Assembly: GCA_963556145.1 (NCBI GenBank)
Contig: OY744467.1
Location: 2,480,001-2,544,000, forward strand
Source of the DNA: Hygrocybe punicea
Lineage: Eukaryota > Basidiomycota > Agaricomycetes > Agaricales > Hygrophoraceae
DNA length: 64,000 nucleotides
Direction of reading: 5' to 3'
Below the pieces are notes generated by a model. The model did not search any database, was not told the origin of the DNA, and saw only the letters and a program-made list of their open reading frames with translations. A program made the translations under genes and the position numbers. Shown one piece after another: positions 13,356 to 25,830 of this stretch (positions within the stretch are counted from its first letter, which is position 1; every line of letters begins with the position of its first letter).

Positions 13356-13456
13356 TTTTTGAATCCCTGGGCGTCCCTCTGTATCAATGTCAGTCGAAAT
13401 TGTGGATTGTCAGGCGCATTGGAGGTGTATGGTCATGTGACACACTAGTTTTCTTC
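13356..13456. promoter_or_regulatory. Very short bidirectional promoter, RRP12 / acyltransferase
   Basis: Only 101 bp separate the RRP12 start codon (13355, leftward) from the inferred acyltransferase start (13457, rightward). Both transcripts must start inside this stretch or inside each other's 5' region. No TATA box is obvious. Confidence 0.5.
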
Positions 13457-15567
13457 ATGACCAGAGGAACGCCGAGGTCTTGGTCCTACTTTCTGCTCCG
13501 GTTTGTCACTTTTCGCGTGTTATAAATGATTGAGGCCTTGATTTATTAATTCGTAGCCTTCTCTTCAAATTCGTGCTCAAGATATTTTATGGAACGATTG
13601 TGGTAGAAAATGCGCATCTGATACCAAAAAATGGAAAGCCATGGTTTGTCCATACTTTCATCTGGCCATCTTTCACTTCGGACAACTTCCAATCCTAGCA
13701 TTGTCTGCGCAAATCACAGCAACTCCTTGACAGACGCACTGTGCGTGCGCAGTTTACTGCACGTGGGATTGTCTAGACTGATTACCCTGTAGCATTATCC
13801 TAACTGCTGTGCCATCAAAGGTAAGCCGTGTCGGCACAAGTATCACTAGCTGAGTTGTCATTTTAGCGACGCAACATGCTACGGTTGACAGCAAAGTCTA
13901 CCGAGTTCGGACATAGGACGCTCACCAGCTGGCTTATCGAGTCCACTGGAACAATTCCAATCAAAAGACGCAAGGATTTTGTGGAGGGCAATATAGACAA
14001 TACTGAGTCCATGGAGAAACTTATGGAGGTGAGAAACGTTGCGTGGTAGGAGATTTTTTCTATTCAAGTACCTTTTGCCTCAGGCTTTGGAATTGGGTGA
14101 TGCAATAGCTCTTTTCCCCGAAGGAATCAGCCGGTATCATCCAACAATCGCCCCACTGAAAACCGGAGGTAGTTTCTGTTCATGCTTGCAATTGTTGCGT
14201 CTCACAGATTCCATTAGTCTCTCGTATCATCTCTGATGTGTTGTCACGACAGAGAGACAACCCTGAATTCGAATTTTCATTGCTGACATGTTCTATCACA
14301 TACATGTAAATGATCCAGGTCTCCTTCTCAGAACGCTTATACACTAAATAACACTCACATAGGCATCGGCAGGTAACTCACGACTGTGAAGTTTTTCAAT
14401 TGCAATGCTGAGACGATTTAACAGCACTTTCGTTCGGATGTTTTAGTTACATTTAATCCCCCCATGAATTTTCGACCCCAGGCACTTCCGTTCTGTTATC
14501 AAAGTTCTACCATACTAACACGTCACTAGGACAACCCAGAGCTCTTGGCTCCAGTGGACTACAATGAGATACGATCTCTGACTGCTCGAATGCATCGACA
14601 AATCAGTTCTGGGACACTCGATTCGCCATCATGGGATTTGGTGCGCAGCGCTAAAATTGCTGCACATATTTACGCTCCGCTCGGGACCCGCATGGCCCTA
14701 GGAGACTATATTCGGGTGGCAAAACGATTTTTGGAAGCATTCAAGGCTTCCAAAGGTCAATCGAAAAATAATGAGATTTCTGGCGAGGAACATGAACGCA
14801 AGGACAAGGAAGTAGTGCAACTTTGTCACGACCTGAAGGTGTGTCTCCTATCATTCGAATTTCTGAATCTACTAATTCGTCCATAGACATATCAAGACCA
14901 GCTGTCTTGCTGGGGCATCAAGGACGATCGTATACGGAGACCGTTGAGTCGACGAACCATCGTGACAAGGATTGTCATCCGTTTCCTCTGGTCGCTTTTC
15001 CTCTTCCACATTTCAATACCTGGTCTCGTGCTATGGTCACCAGTATTTGCCACAACTTTTTATGCAGTTCACAAACTCAAGAAAAGCGGACCGCTACTTG
15101 ATACCTGGGACGAAATTGCTCAGTATAAACTTCTTTATGGCCTCGTGTCGGGAATATGCGTCTGGGCCGGTGCCGTCCTCCTCACACTTCCTTTCACGCC
15201 TATCACAATCCTGTTAGTACCGGCGCTAATGTGGCTGACACTCCGTTGGTTGGAAGACGCTGTATCAGCCTTTCGGGCCCTGGCGGCTCTCTGCAGACTT
15301 TTGTGTGTGGGAAAATCTACACTAAAACAAATGGGTGACAGACGCTCAGATTTGCATAGCCGTGTAATGAATCTGGCTGTCCAAACTTTGGGTCTGCATG
15401 ACATTCCTGAGGATCACTTCGTTCGAGCTGGGGACAGACATAAGGGGCGAGTAAGAGGCACGTGGGAGAGCATTGCAGGATATTTTTCGGTGCGAAGGCG
15501 ACGCAAGAGGGATTGGAACGAGACCCTCAGATTGTACGACAAAGTAGACTACCCTGCTGAGGGATAG
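13457..15567 (+). CDS. Glycerol-3-phosphate O-acyltransferase-like protein (SCT1/GPT2 type)
   Basis: PlsC-type membrane acyltransferase, expected to acylate sn-glycerol 3-phosphate (or dihydroxyacetone phosphate) at the ER in the first step of phospholipid and triacylglycerol synthesis. The catalytic block NHSNSLTDA (NHx4D type) lies near 13,705-13,735, and the substrate motif FPEGISRYHP near 14,115-14,145. Several hydrophobic segments occur at 15,000-15,300. Splicing by eye gives a continuous frame: exon 13457-13500, a 56-nt intron, then about eight more short introns. The intron 14482-14529 appears to be GC-AG with a perfect TACTAAC branch site. The C-terminal region after 14,890 (WGIKDDRI onward) matches the long tail typical of fungal members. 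The first exon (about 14 residues) is inferred because the longer upstream frame meets a stop. Confidence 0.88.
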
Positions 15568-15731
15568 TAACCTTGTGATCCATGTGTATAACACGGTCGA
15601 CACTGCGAAGCATTCTCTAGACCGACTTGTCGTGGTATCGTTATGAACAAGTATGCTTTATCAAGTAAAAAAGGTTATGATGTGAGAGCCCAGTTACCAC
15701 TTTCCATTATCAAGACTATGCTCGAGGACAA

Positions 15732-18256
15732 TCATACTCTTGGAACTCCTTGCGTGACGTGCGGATAGGTCGAAGCGATCAACTATAAGTCAAGACACAC
15801 TTCAAGTGAAAACTAATCTGTGAACATGCAGACGCACCGAGAAGAGCGCAGGGGCGCGTACGGCCAACACCTGTGGGTCTTCTCCTAGCCCAACAAAGCT
15901 ATGTTGCTCGGTCATTCAACATTAAGCGAATGTCATCCTTGGCAAACTCACATTGTCGACACGCCAGCTTCGATCGCGGACGACAAAGTCAGTGCTGTAT
16001 GATACGAATGAGATGGTCTAAACAATGGATGCCAAGCGATACCAGAGACTCACAGCACTGTAGGCCAATAAGGAAAGCGAAGAGCAAGACCGGCGCGGTA
16101 TATTGGCCTTGCTCATTATACGATGGATGTGTCACTGTAATCGTGCTCAAGGGACCAGTGAATATTCCGGTGTGAAATATTAGGCTTACGTCGGAGGTAT
16201 AGATATGCAAACAGCGACGAGAGTAGACCAACGATATAGGCGCCCCAGGTGAGAGCTAATCATCAAAAGGTAAGTTCGATACATGACAAGAATAAAAGGA
16301 ATGGGTGCTTGCTCATCCCAACCAACGAGTCATTTACGATGGCGTCGATGCCTGATCAGACAGTCAAAGAGGAGCCACAAGTCATGAAAAAGACATACCG
16401 CGGTCTCTGAACAGTCTCCATGTGTCTTTCGCAGCTGCGATGTATGGTTTGCCATAGAGTGCTGTTGGACGGAGTGATATATATCCTGATGTAAAATCCA
16501 AAATCCATACCTATTTCAATGTATGCATATCTTTCCAACGGCTTGTAAATTCGTGCATCTATGAAAATTAAACAAGTATGCAGACCTGTTAAAGTATTCC
16601 ACCAGGCCTTCAATACAACCTATGAAGCATGCTGCGCAACACGCCAAGCACGCCTCGACGGCTTAGGAGAGGACTAAATTCGGGCTATTCACCATCTTGG
16701 AGGCTAAGACTCACGGTGTCCCTCTGCATTAGCATTGTTCCTCGCGATATTGAGGATAAGCTTGACCAGTTCCAGCAGTGTGACTATCAGCGACCCAAAT
16801 GCAATAGAACCCAGCGAAATCGTGGACGCTCGAACGAAGGCCGACACCGTGGGATGTTTAGGCTGACGATGCAGAAATTTTAGCATTCAGCCAGAGAGAA
16901 CGGGAAACGTGGTTACCATCTGGCCCTGCTCGCGTGGACCAAAGTAGTACCAACCTGGACAACTGATCATCAGCATCAGAAACACCAAATTCACAAAGCC
17001 GGAACAGCCCCACTTCCGTAAGGCCCTCCAGCCAGGGTAGCCAAGGCGACATTGCCAATGACTTGGGAAGTCCAAAGGTACGAGAACACTTCAAAGAATA
17101 GAAGTCCAGAAACCTTCCCAGAAGAGCAGGTTGATGAGCCTGAACCACATGCTGTGAAGGAAGGGAGTGAGGAACTGTCGGACCGACAAGCTAAGACCAT
17201 ACGAACAGGGATTACCAGGTGTCCACTTCGTATATCTGGGGAAATAAATGGATATCTTTCAACTGAAAAATTGGCAGGGTCACTCACGTCGCAATCGCCG
17301 TAAAAACAAACCAACTATCTTTGCTGTTGAGAAGGAAAATGTGAATTCACGATTTAGTGTTGCTTACACGCTCAAAGCCGACTGCAAGAGAAGTGCAGAG
17401 AATGCGATGATGTAAACGCTTTTATGGTGCTTTGACACATCCATCACGACCTGAAGTAAAAGAGAAGCTAGAGGAATGCGGGACCTGAATCCAAAGTACG
17501 ACAGGACGGATAATATTGCAATAATTGTGAATATGATCGCGCCAGCTGGCGACGCGTGTCAGCATTGGTGGACGAAACCGTAGAGAAATCGCAGACAGTA
17601 GTATTTCGTGAACCAGTAGTAGATGCAAATTCCACTGCAGAAAGCGAGTTAATAGATGTGCATGCAGAGTAGTAAATGTAATGCACATATTGAGACATAT
17701 GGAGAGAATTAGAGTGATGTGCATGATTGCTTTTGTGAAAGCGCGTGTGAGCATGAGATATGCTGCTGAGAGCACAAACGCTGCCGCGGTGACAAGTAGA
17801 AGGAGATACACGGAATGTCTGTGGGGGAAATATCAGCACCAGTAGACTCTCCAAGCCAAAGCGCTGACCGGTCCAAAGTCACGTTTGTGCCCGTATCCAC
17901 CCCGCCACCGCCAACGCTTCCTCCTAGCCCGTGCGACGATATCCAGGACGACAAGACAATACCCGAGAGAACGGTGAACCCAGTAAACTAACAAAGTCAT
18001 CCAATCAGTCATTGTCGCTACATCGAATAGCGTAGCTCACCTGGAGTAGGAAGAAGAAGAGGAACACAGGATCATTAATCCTTGTCTTGGGCCTGAACCG
18101 ATCTCCTTCATAGGGTGATTTGAGGTCGGCAGAATAAGGTGGTAGAGTAGGTGGAGGGGCGTAGTATGGTTGGGAGACACCCGGAGACGGTCCTGGGGGT
18201 ATGGCCATGTAGACTAGGTTCGAAGTGAGCTCGTTCTTTTGGTTAGGCGAACTCAT
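15732..18256 (-). CDS. PNS1-type choline-transporter-like membrane protein (CTL/SLC44)
   Basis: Polytopic membrane protein of the CTL family (DUF580), plasma-membrane Pns1 in yeast. Animal relatives move choline and ethanolamine, while the fungal substrate is not firmly known. The start at 18256 gives a Pro/Tyr-rich cytosolic tail, the family motif RINDPVFL, and a first membrane helix. Many short exons follow. Recognisable blocks include GLLFFEVFSYLWTSQVIGN (near 17,090), the YYFGPREQGQ block (near 16,930), SLGSIAFGSLIVTLLELV (near 16,800), YAYIEI (near 16,530) and SPSYNEQGQYTAPVLLFAF (near 16,100). The end, read across two introns, is LIASTYPHVTQGVPRV with its stop at 15732. It is tail to tail with the acyltransferase, 164 bp apart. 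Confidence 0.92.
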
Positions 18257-18529
18257 GGCGTAACCTTCTTAAGCTTGTATAACCTTCTTAGTTCGGAACC
18301 CACGTGCACTACAATTCGATCAGATGACTATCTTATGAGATAAACCGTGCATTGGAAATTGTTTAGGCACTACAGTACTACTTATATAGAGGTCTGGTGT
18401 GTTGGTATACTTGATGCACAGGACAGGATACAAAGGAGACAAGGAGGAAATAATGAAATAGTGTGGCAAACGTTGGCGAGGTCGATTATTACAATGTGAA
18501 TAGGTGATTTGTCGGACTAACCGTCGATG

Positions 18530-19973
18530 CTATGCCGTGCGTGGTGCAGTATGCTTGAACCGTACAACCAAAATGGTTACATTGTCGGTGGTATGATGTG
18601 AGAGAGCGTGCTTCAAGAGCTTCTGGCTGGCTGACTGTGCATCGTCGACGTCTCGGACGAGGTCAATGGCTGCTTGATCATTCACCACGTCCCAGAGCTG
18701 TTCGCATGAATCATGGTGAGGTGTGGATCAACGGGGCTGACGTAAGAAGACGTACACCGTCGCAAGCCAAAATCAGAAATTCGTCTTCCTCGCACAGTTC
18801 AGTCTCTGTGGTGTACGGCGCGCCGACCACAAACTCTTTCATTGATGAATCACCCAAGCTCCGTGTGACAGCCAGCACTCCATTGACTCTTCCACTCATC
18901 ACGAAGCCGCCCGCGTCAGTGATACGCTTTGCCTCCTGTTTGTCAGAACCCTTATGGTCATACGTGAGCCTCAGGGCTTGACCGCCGCGGCAGAGTACTC
19001 CTCTAGCGTCACCTGCATTGGCACTGTAGAGGAGGCGTCGCGACGATGACGGGGGTACAATGATGGTGACACCATTACTCTTCAGTTTCTCGGTTTCTGC
19101 TGAGGGGAGGGAAGGAGAGGATGAACGCGGCGTCGTAGGCGATATCGCGGATACAACCGAAGTGCCACTTAAGCTCTTGAAAGCTTTCTTGAGCCTGCTG
19201 GTGCCGCTGGCTTTCTTGGCTTTCTTGGACTTTTTTTTATCCGGCTCCTCTCCCCCAGATCCTGCTCCTTGACTCTCTGAGCTGCTCTCGGGTGGGCTGC
19301 CAGCGTCATGTTCGGCACTTCCCAATGCTGGGGATTCTAGAATAGGAGACGGATCCGTATTTCCGAAGAGGAAGGGTTGCTTGCCATCGGCGTCTTCGAT
19401 ACGGAGAAAAGCCGTTACGGCGGTACAACCAGAGTGAATCTTGCCGTCCGACTCTTCACACATTCGGGAAAGGCGCGCATCGACGTTATGAAATGTTTCA
19501 TTCAGGATATCTGGGATAGGTTTAGCTGGAGATGCGCGAAGACAATCAAGTAGAAACTATGTGACGATAATAATCAGGATATACTTTCATGGCGTGAAGA
19601 GGGGAGGAGATGACACTGTACCTCGTGGAAGTGACTACCACACCATTCGGCCGCGTGTTTACCAGCATGGCCATCGAATACAGCAAAGAAGCCCTGCCCG
19701 CGAACTCCTGCAAAGTCAACAACAAAAGAGTGGGCGTCTTCCATGGTTCGCCTGGTACCCTTATCTTCTGACACCCCAACCTGATAAGCATAGTTCTGAG
19801 TAGAATGACGATTCAATATCTGTGGTCAGCGAAAGTGGCGTTAGAGAGTATCAGCCTGCCTGTACATGCCACACAGAACGTACGCCATATGTGTTAAGCT
19901 CTTCAGTAGTGGTTATGGTTTTAGAGCGAGCATTAGGTGAATCGCTGAAGAGCCGGGGACGTTGGGAAGACAT
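18530..19973 (-). CDS. PP2C-type protein serine/threonine phosphatase (PTC1-like)
   Basis: Mn2+/Mg2+-dependent phosphatase. In yeast Ptc1 switches off the HOG and cell-integrity MAP kinase pathways, and that role here is by analogy. Exon 1 starts at 19973 (MSSQRPRLFSDSP) and joins at 19,882/19,831. PP2C motifs in order are GTRRTMEDAH, FFAVFDGHAG, SANAGDARGVL, LTYDHKG, VTRSLGD and ILACDG, then LWDVVNDQAA after an intron. The last exon ends with DNVTILVVRFK and a stop at 18530. The metal-binding Asp residues are all visible. An unusual insertion of about 120 residues rich in Ser, Pro and Lys (19,370-19,050) lies inside the catalytic domain between FLRIEDADG and the SANAGD motif. It shares a 170 bp divergent promoter with the BZW gene. 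Confidence 0.92.
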
Positions 19974-20143
19974 TTCCGCTGGTGTTTCTTTAGGAGTGGT
20001 CAGGGTAACAATACAGAAGGATTGACAGACTAAGAATTAATGGGAGCGGAATAACCACCAATGTTCGGTAAGTCCCGAAGGTGGCCCCAGCTGGCATCGC
20101 CGCGCGCCAGTGCTACGAATTTCGATTGTCTCGAAACCTGTGG
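19974..20143. promoter_or_regulatory. Bidirectional promoter, PTC1-like / BZW-like
   Basis: These 170 bp lie between the leftward phosphatase start and the rightward W2-protein start. No separate gene fits. The short distance suggests shared control, but no specific factor site is claimed. Confidence 0.45.
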
Positions 20144-21810
20144 ATGTCTCAGCAATCAGCCACGGCCAAGCCTTCGCTGCAGGGGGTCAGAATCAAAGCT
20201 AGAAAAGGCGCCGTAAAGGCTCAAGCAAAGCACGAACCATCCAGTGGGTTCTGCACCTACAATGTCTCGATAATAATGGCTTTGATCATTCCTGAGCAGT
20301 CTTCAGAGACCAACTTTATAAACACCTTGAAACTGTACCCGAGGGCGACTTCGACTCGTTCGCTACCAAATTGGTTCAAGCTGGTTCCACACTCGAATTT
20401 CTCAAATATGCAGAAGCACTTTTCGAAATATTGCTCGTTGGTGGCCTCATCCAACCCGGCGGCAGTTATGTCGACGACGGGGCGCCTGTTTCGCCATTCA
20501 CGATCTTCAACGCAAAGGAACCGGCTGAAGTGGATGACCTAAAGCAATACATTGAGGTCCTCAATAAACTCATCAGGAGGTGACCTATTCTGACCTTCCC
20601 ATCCTCACCACTCATCTTCCTTGCCGCAGGTATAAATATCTTCAGAAACCCCTTGAGGAATCCGCTTTGCCCGGTCTCCTTCAATATATCAATCGCTGGT
20701 CGCCAGTTCAAAAAGATAAATTGTCGATTGCGATCGGCCTCTTGATATCTCAAGGCCTTGCTAATGCGTCTTGCCTTCAGAGTCTTACAAAGGATCATTT
20801 GGTCAAAAATGGTATTGTTTATTTTCTATATGTCCGTAACATCTTTCTCATTATATCCTGCTCAGATATATCTGTCAGCGTGATAACTCTCATCTTTCGC
20901 GCCTATCTCGTTGATCAATCCATGGATCATCTCTCGGGCACTCTCAAGCGCGGTGGTGTCAAAGACCTTATTGCTTTCTTCCCTCCCAGCAAACGTGACG
21001 CCACGACGTTGGAAGAGCACTTCAAGAAGGAAGGTCTGCCTCAAGTCGCTGACTGGTGGGCGAAGAAACAATATGCCGTAGTAAAGGAAAGCATCGTCAA
21101 GGATCTGACGGACCTGTGTGAACGCGAGGAGACGCCAGACCAAGCCAGTAACCATCCATCTAACCCTGCTCCAGTGGGGCATTGACTTCCCATTCCAAGT
21201 AGATCATTGCTGCAATCAAGACCCGGCAGGAGGAGCAACCCCTCCCCGAAACTGAATTAGTTCAATGTATCTGGCAAGGTCTAATGGCGTCGGTCGACTG
21301 GAGCGCCCGTCCTGACCAAATAGAAAACCTTGCCCTTCGCGAAGTGGGGGTAGGCAGAATTATATTCACTTCCGCACCAACACATCCTAACAAATGGCTT
21401 TTTATTCAGAAATATGGCCCCATTCTTGAGCCGTTTTGTAATGGGCCCAAGACCGAAGTCGCGCTTATCAACGTTGTACAATTGTATTGTTATGAAGACA
21501 CGCGTATCATCAAGGCATTCCCTCAAATTCTGAAAGTGCATAGAGCTCGCTCCTTTTCGCTTATCCCCTGCGTTTCTGACAATCCTTTTCTTTTCTTTAA
21601 CAAAAAGGTTTTGTATAATAAGGATTGTATTTCCGATCAAGCGATCATATATTGGCACCAGAAGGGCTCCAAACCGAATGGTCGGCAACATTTTCTCAAA
21701 AGCACCGAGCCGCTTGTAAAGGTAAAACTAATCTCCAACACATTGAATGTACCTCAACAAGAATTTCCCAGTTCCTGCAGGAGCAAGAGGACAGCGAAGA
21801 TGATGAGTGA
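20144..21810 (+). CDS. eIF5-mimic protein, BZW1/2-like (W2 domain)
   Basis: 5MP/BZW proteins bind eIF2 through a C-terminal W2 (HEAT) domain and compete with eIF5, affecting start-codon choice. The start MSQQSATAKPSLQGVRIKAR at 20144 is the conserved family N-terminus. An intron splits it from FRDQLYKHLETVPEGDFDS. Then come LVQAGSTLEFLKYAEALFEI, FNAKEPAEVDDLKQYIEVLN, QYINRW, FRAYLVDQSMDHLSGTLKRG, CIWQGLMASVDWSARPDQIE, EPFCNGPKTEVALINVVQ and DQAIIYWHQKGSKPNGRQHF. The last exon carries the acidic AA-box end QEQEDSEDDE before the stop at 21810. All exons are in frame, and about eight introns are present. Confidence 0.95.
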
Positions 21811-21975
21811 AAATCTTTTGTTTAATACGGCAGTCTTATTATAGTTCTGTCATGTATTTCGTTGACGTTCGATTATTTTTGTGAGAAACAGAAACAAAAT
21901 CCAAGAATAGCGACATTGATATTGCAAAATGAACATGAACTCTGACCATACCGAAAATATATCATTCAAGTAAGA

Positions 21976-24900
21976 TCACCACGCTTCAGGCACCGGGGTG
22001 TAATCCCCTGTCCATCCGTTGGCACCCGTGGTTTGTAAAAAGATTCCATCCGACCCGTTTACGGGAAGTCCTAGATCTGCTAGACTCTACAAACACCGTG
22101 GATGAATACAAGAACAACGCATGCGATTCTACGAACCTGTTCTTGAAGCCACGACGGGATGCTGAATATCCCGCGGTCGCTCGGCCAGGTGAACCCAAGT
22201 TCTTCCATTGTGAAGGGTACGGGTTGATGTACAGTTCCGGAGTCAACAAATGTCGAGGGCACGGCCATCCCCTCTGACATAGAATTAGGTGGCGGTGGGA
22301 CATCCATCCCACTGATGACACCCATCTTGCGCCTGAGATTGGCAAGCATGATGCGCAGCGTAAGAGCATAGCTAAATACATTTAGCACCGTTGAGAAGTC
22401 GTTCCAACATAAATAATCCCCGATGCATTTACCGTTCTGCTGACACATCAGAGAGGAGTTGCGCAAGCTGTTCGACTTGTGCGACGATTGATCCTATTTC
22501 CAGCTCTGCTGGAAAAAGACAGGCCATTTTTAGGAGGAAGAGGCCAGAAAATGCCGCGGCGACAAGGTTGTCGTGAACAGAATAACGGAGCGCCGCCCTG
22601 ATACAATATGTCAATAAAGGGTAGAGAAACGCTGAAGGGCCCTCATACCTGTACGCCGAAGAAGTCAAGAAAACGGATAAGCAATTGAGGGCCGCATCTT
22701 TAGCCTGGAATGCGAGTTCCCGTTGTTCAAAGGGCATTTTGTCCCAAGGAACGCCTCGTAAAGCAACGCATACGACCCAAAGCTTAGCATAATGTAATTC
22801 ACCGGCGAGAATTTTACGCAGCAGAGAATCTTCGTCCATGGTTGGCCCTTTGCGCCGTAATAAGCACTTGAACAAAAGAAAACAGTGGAGGCTGACTGTG
22901 GAGATCATCACAATCTGTCCACCACTTTTCCAAGGCGATGTTCGCGCGGCGAATGAAAGCTGGCGTGTTGTGATTCACTTGACCGTTCAGGGGAGCAAAA
23001 GTCTCGAAGATCTGAGCTGAAGATTGACACAATTTTCGTAAAACAGATGGGCATTCGAGGCTCAAGCTCGCTTACTCTTCTGCACGATAAGTTCCACTAA
23101 GGAAATGAGTCGAATATCAGTTGGCGAGGCCATTGGGTGAGTCAAGAGAAGGCGGCAGTGCCGGATAGAATCGTCGTCGCGAAGAACAATAGGTCTGCCA
23201 GTTCCAAGACTCATCCTACGAATTGTGATGCTCAGAAATTCCATCAAAACAATTGTGTGCAACTCAACTTACTGGTGGTCGAACCAATAAAGACAGAGCC
23301 ATATACGTGCTGAAACAACTGGTGGGTAAAGCGTGAGGATATACTAAGTGGTAGGAGGAAAGCACTTGCCCAAATCTCTTTCTTCCTCCTGAGTTCGCTG
23401 CTTGCCGGAATCCTCAGCTAATTTGTCAAGCGCACGATGTAGCCCAAGATCCAGGGCCATACGCATTGCATGTCCGCTTGGAAGCCAACCGTTAGTACTC
23501 CAAGCCGCCAACAAGAGCATACCTGCAATGGAAATTAAGCAATTACACCAAAGCAGAAATTGATGATTATTAGCGAACCCTGGATGGCCTCCTTTCTGAC
23601 AACTGGTCGGAAGAGCGACGATCGAGCAATGCCTTGAGCTTCCTCCAGACATTTAAAGAAGGTGGGACTGAGAGGGCCGTTCCCACACCTAACTTTGGCA
23701 GCAACGGCCAACATGGCATCAAAGGTCCAAGGTGTACGCTCCATGAGACTTTCATAGGTATCGTAAGCCGGATCAAACAACGGAAAAAATAGATGGCATC
23801 CGGCAAAAAAACTGGTCGTGAAAGTCAAGGCTTTACAAGAGCAGAAGATTTTTTTAAAAAGTAGCTACATATGATGCAGTTCTCTGGCCTCGTCCTCGGA
23901 AACCAGTCTCTGAAAAATAGGATGATCAGATTTTGTTTTGGCAATGAAGGACGGGTAAGACATTACCTTTTCGACAACGTGTGCAAATGTGTTGCGTGGA
24001 ATGTCCGCCCTTCTACGCTTTTTCGCCCTGAGGCGGAGGTAACACAATGGAACAACAGAAGCGGAAATCGTTCGATCGACATACCTAGGGGACGCCGAAG
24101 GAACCGCCGCGGCTTCTGCGGCTGCATTAGCCAACCCTTGGAGGCCTTCGATTGGCGCATTCATTGTAGCTCGAGATAACGTATCTTCCGACTCATCCTC
24201 CGATGACGGTGCAGTGCTGGTGACGAGTCCATATGTACCGTATTTCTGCCCCTGCAATATTTTGAGTCAAAGTAGTCCTCATGATGAGATGGCTCTCACA
24301 ATTGTGGCAAAACTCGGTACGGATGGGTAGCGCCGGGATTGACCATCGGCTCCGATGTCAAACCCGATTCGTGAGGGAATATAAGAAACTGTGCCATGAT
24401 TAAGTGCTAGTTTCACGTTAGAGACAGAGAGGGGAACCTTGTTGCGACATTCCTCCGTTGGGTGGAGGCTGTGTTTGAACTGCCGATAAAATACGGTCCA
24501 AGGACGACTGCATCCCAATCATCTGGCTTTGCATAACCTTAAAAGAGTCCTTTCAGATGATAAAATAAGTAACGGTAAATGGTTATACTAGGTATTGGCC
24601 TTCCAGGCGAGAAAGTCGTCTGGAGACGTTCATGCAGATTATTTCATTAAATACCTGACATGGATGTTGGTAACTTACTCGACGCTTGCGCTAGACATTA
24701 ACTGAGTATTCTTCTTTTCTGGCTTTTCAAATATACACGGTGTTCCACTAAGTTGACATCGACGACAGGGAGCCTAATGATTCCAGAGCGCCGGGCCGGG
24801 CGGATGGAACGGCCCAAGTGAATATAGTGACCCAAAGAGATGAAGAATTCGAGTTCATACCTCTCCTTCGCATCTGTTTTTACCCTTTCTACAAGCGGTA

Positions 24901-25064
24901 CAGGCCCTCGCTCCCCTCTTCGGGATGTGGGAGTGAACTACTAGAGTTGAGCCTTCGCCTGTATTCTGGTTCAACTCTCCTCCGCTGGTCCGTCGTCTCT
25001 TCAAGGAGGCTTCGGAAGCGTTTGAGACCGTTGGGGACATCGACATGACCGACTCTGAACTCAA
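21976..25064 (-). CDS. Zn2Cys6 fungal transcription factor with fungal-specific TF domain
   Basis: DNA-binding regulator of the Gal4 class. From the start at 25064, a Ser-rich leader is followed by CTACRKGKNRC, an intron, and CRRCQLSGTPC, giving the six cysteines with spacing C-x2-C-x6-C-x5-C-x2-C-x6-C. The intron lies inside the zinc cluster, between EGE and AP. A heptad-like segment RRLSRLEGQ follows (about 24,600), then a Gln-rich linker. The helical fungal_trans middle-homology region follows, with FPLFDPAYDTYESLMERTPW, GHAMRMALDLGLHRALDKL and CLYWFDHQMSLGTGRP near 23,800-23,200. The end, NGWTGDYTPVPEAW, stops at 21976, 165 bp from the convergent BZW end. Target genes cannot be inferred. 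The exons appear intact. Confidence 0.9.
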
Positions 25065-25830
25065 CGGTGGGCGAAGCGCGGTCGAGAAGATTGTATGAAG
25101 TCGTGTTGCGTTTTTGAAAAAGCCACGTGTGGATTATTCGACGCCTTGCATTATCTCTGACTGATCCAAGTTAGCTGCTGTTCCGGCCCGGCCTAAGGCC
25201 GTGAGCCGGGCCAAGCCAGCCCTTTTAGGCCGGGCCCAGCCGGGCCGTGGTGCTGAGCCATCAGGCCACAGCTTTTGGCTGGTACTATCTGAATCACTCA
25301 TTTCCAGGTAAGTTTCATTTTGTGTAGACCTGCATAATGACAAACAGGAATTGTTCCAGTCTTCCATCTCCAGCAATGTCTGCAAATTCAAATCATGAAG
25401 TGTAACTTGGAATTGGTTTGCTTCCTGACCAGATGGTCATTGTAGCCAAAATATAAATCATCCTGTAATTCAAAGGGTCAGAATTAGCAGCACCATATAT
25501 ACTCACGTTATAATGTTCTTGTTCCTGTTGGACGTCATCAACATCCCGTATATCTATGATGTGACAACTGCACATTTATTACTTCCCATGCAATTTGAGT
25601 TTTCCCCAGCCTCCTGCCAAGCTGCTTTCAAGAGGGTGAGAGGAAGCATATGGGTTCATCTGGGATATTGAGTCTCTGCCCTGTGTAAATTGAAAGTCAG
25701 AACTCTTATTCCTCTCAACCCTTGTCATGATCCAAAAAGGATTTGGATCAAAACATAGCAGTATGCTGTCACTAGTCAAAATCCCTACAGCACACACAAT
25801 GTTACAAGGACCATTCATACTGGAGCACCC
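25065..25830. other. Start of repeat island; GC-rich palindromic patch
   Basis: No supported gene. At 25182-25247 a patch of nested GGCCCGGCC / GGCCGGGCC strings forms overlapping inverted repeats in otherwise AT-rich DNA. Such GGCCGGGCC-rich sequence is common at the ends of fungal hAT-like non-autonomous elements, but no pair of ends could be defined. The rest is unassigned. Confidence 0.4.

Noticed and set aside
13525..13560. Apparent frameshift or stop at the start of the acyltransferase (MIEALIY then TAA)
   Set aside because: A 56-nt intron 13501-13556 with good borders joins an upstream ATG exon to the conserved region, so no lesion is needed.
18598..18981. Plus-strand 127-residue ORF
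   Set aside because: It is fully antisense to the conserved C-terminal exons of the PP2C phosphatase.
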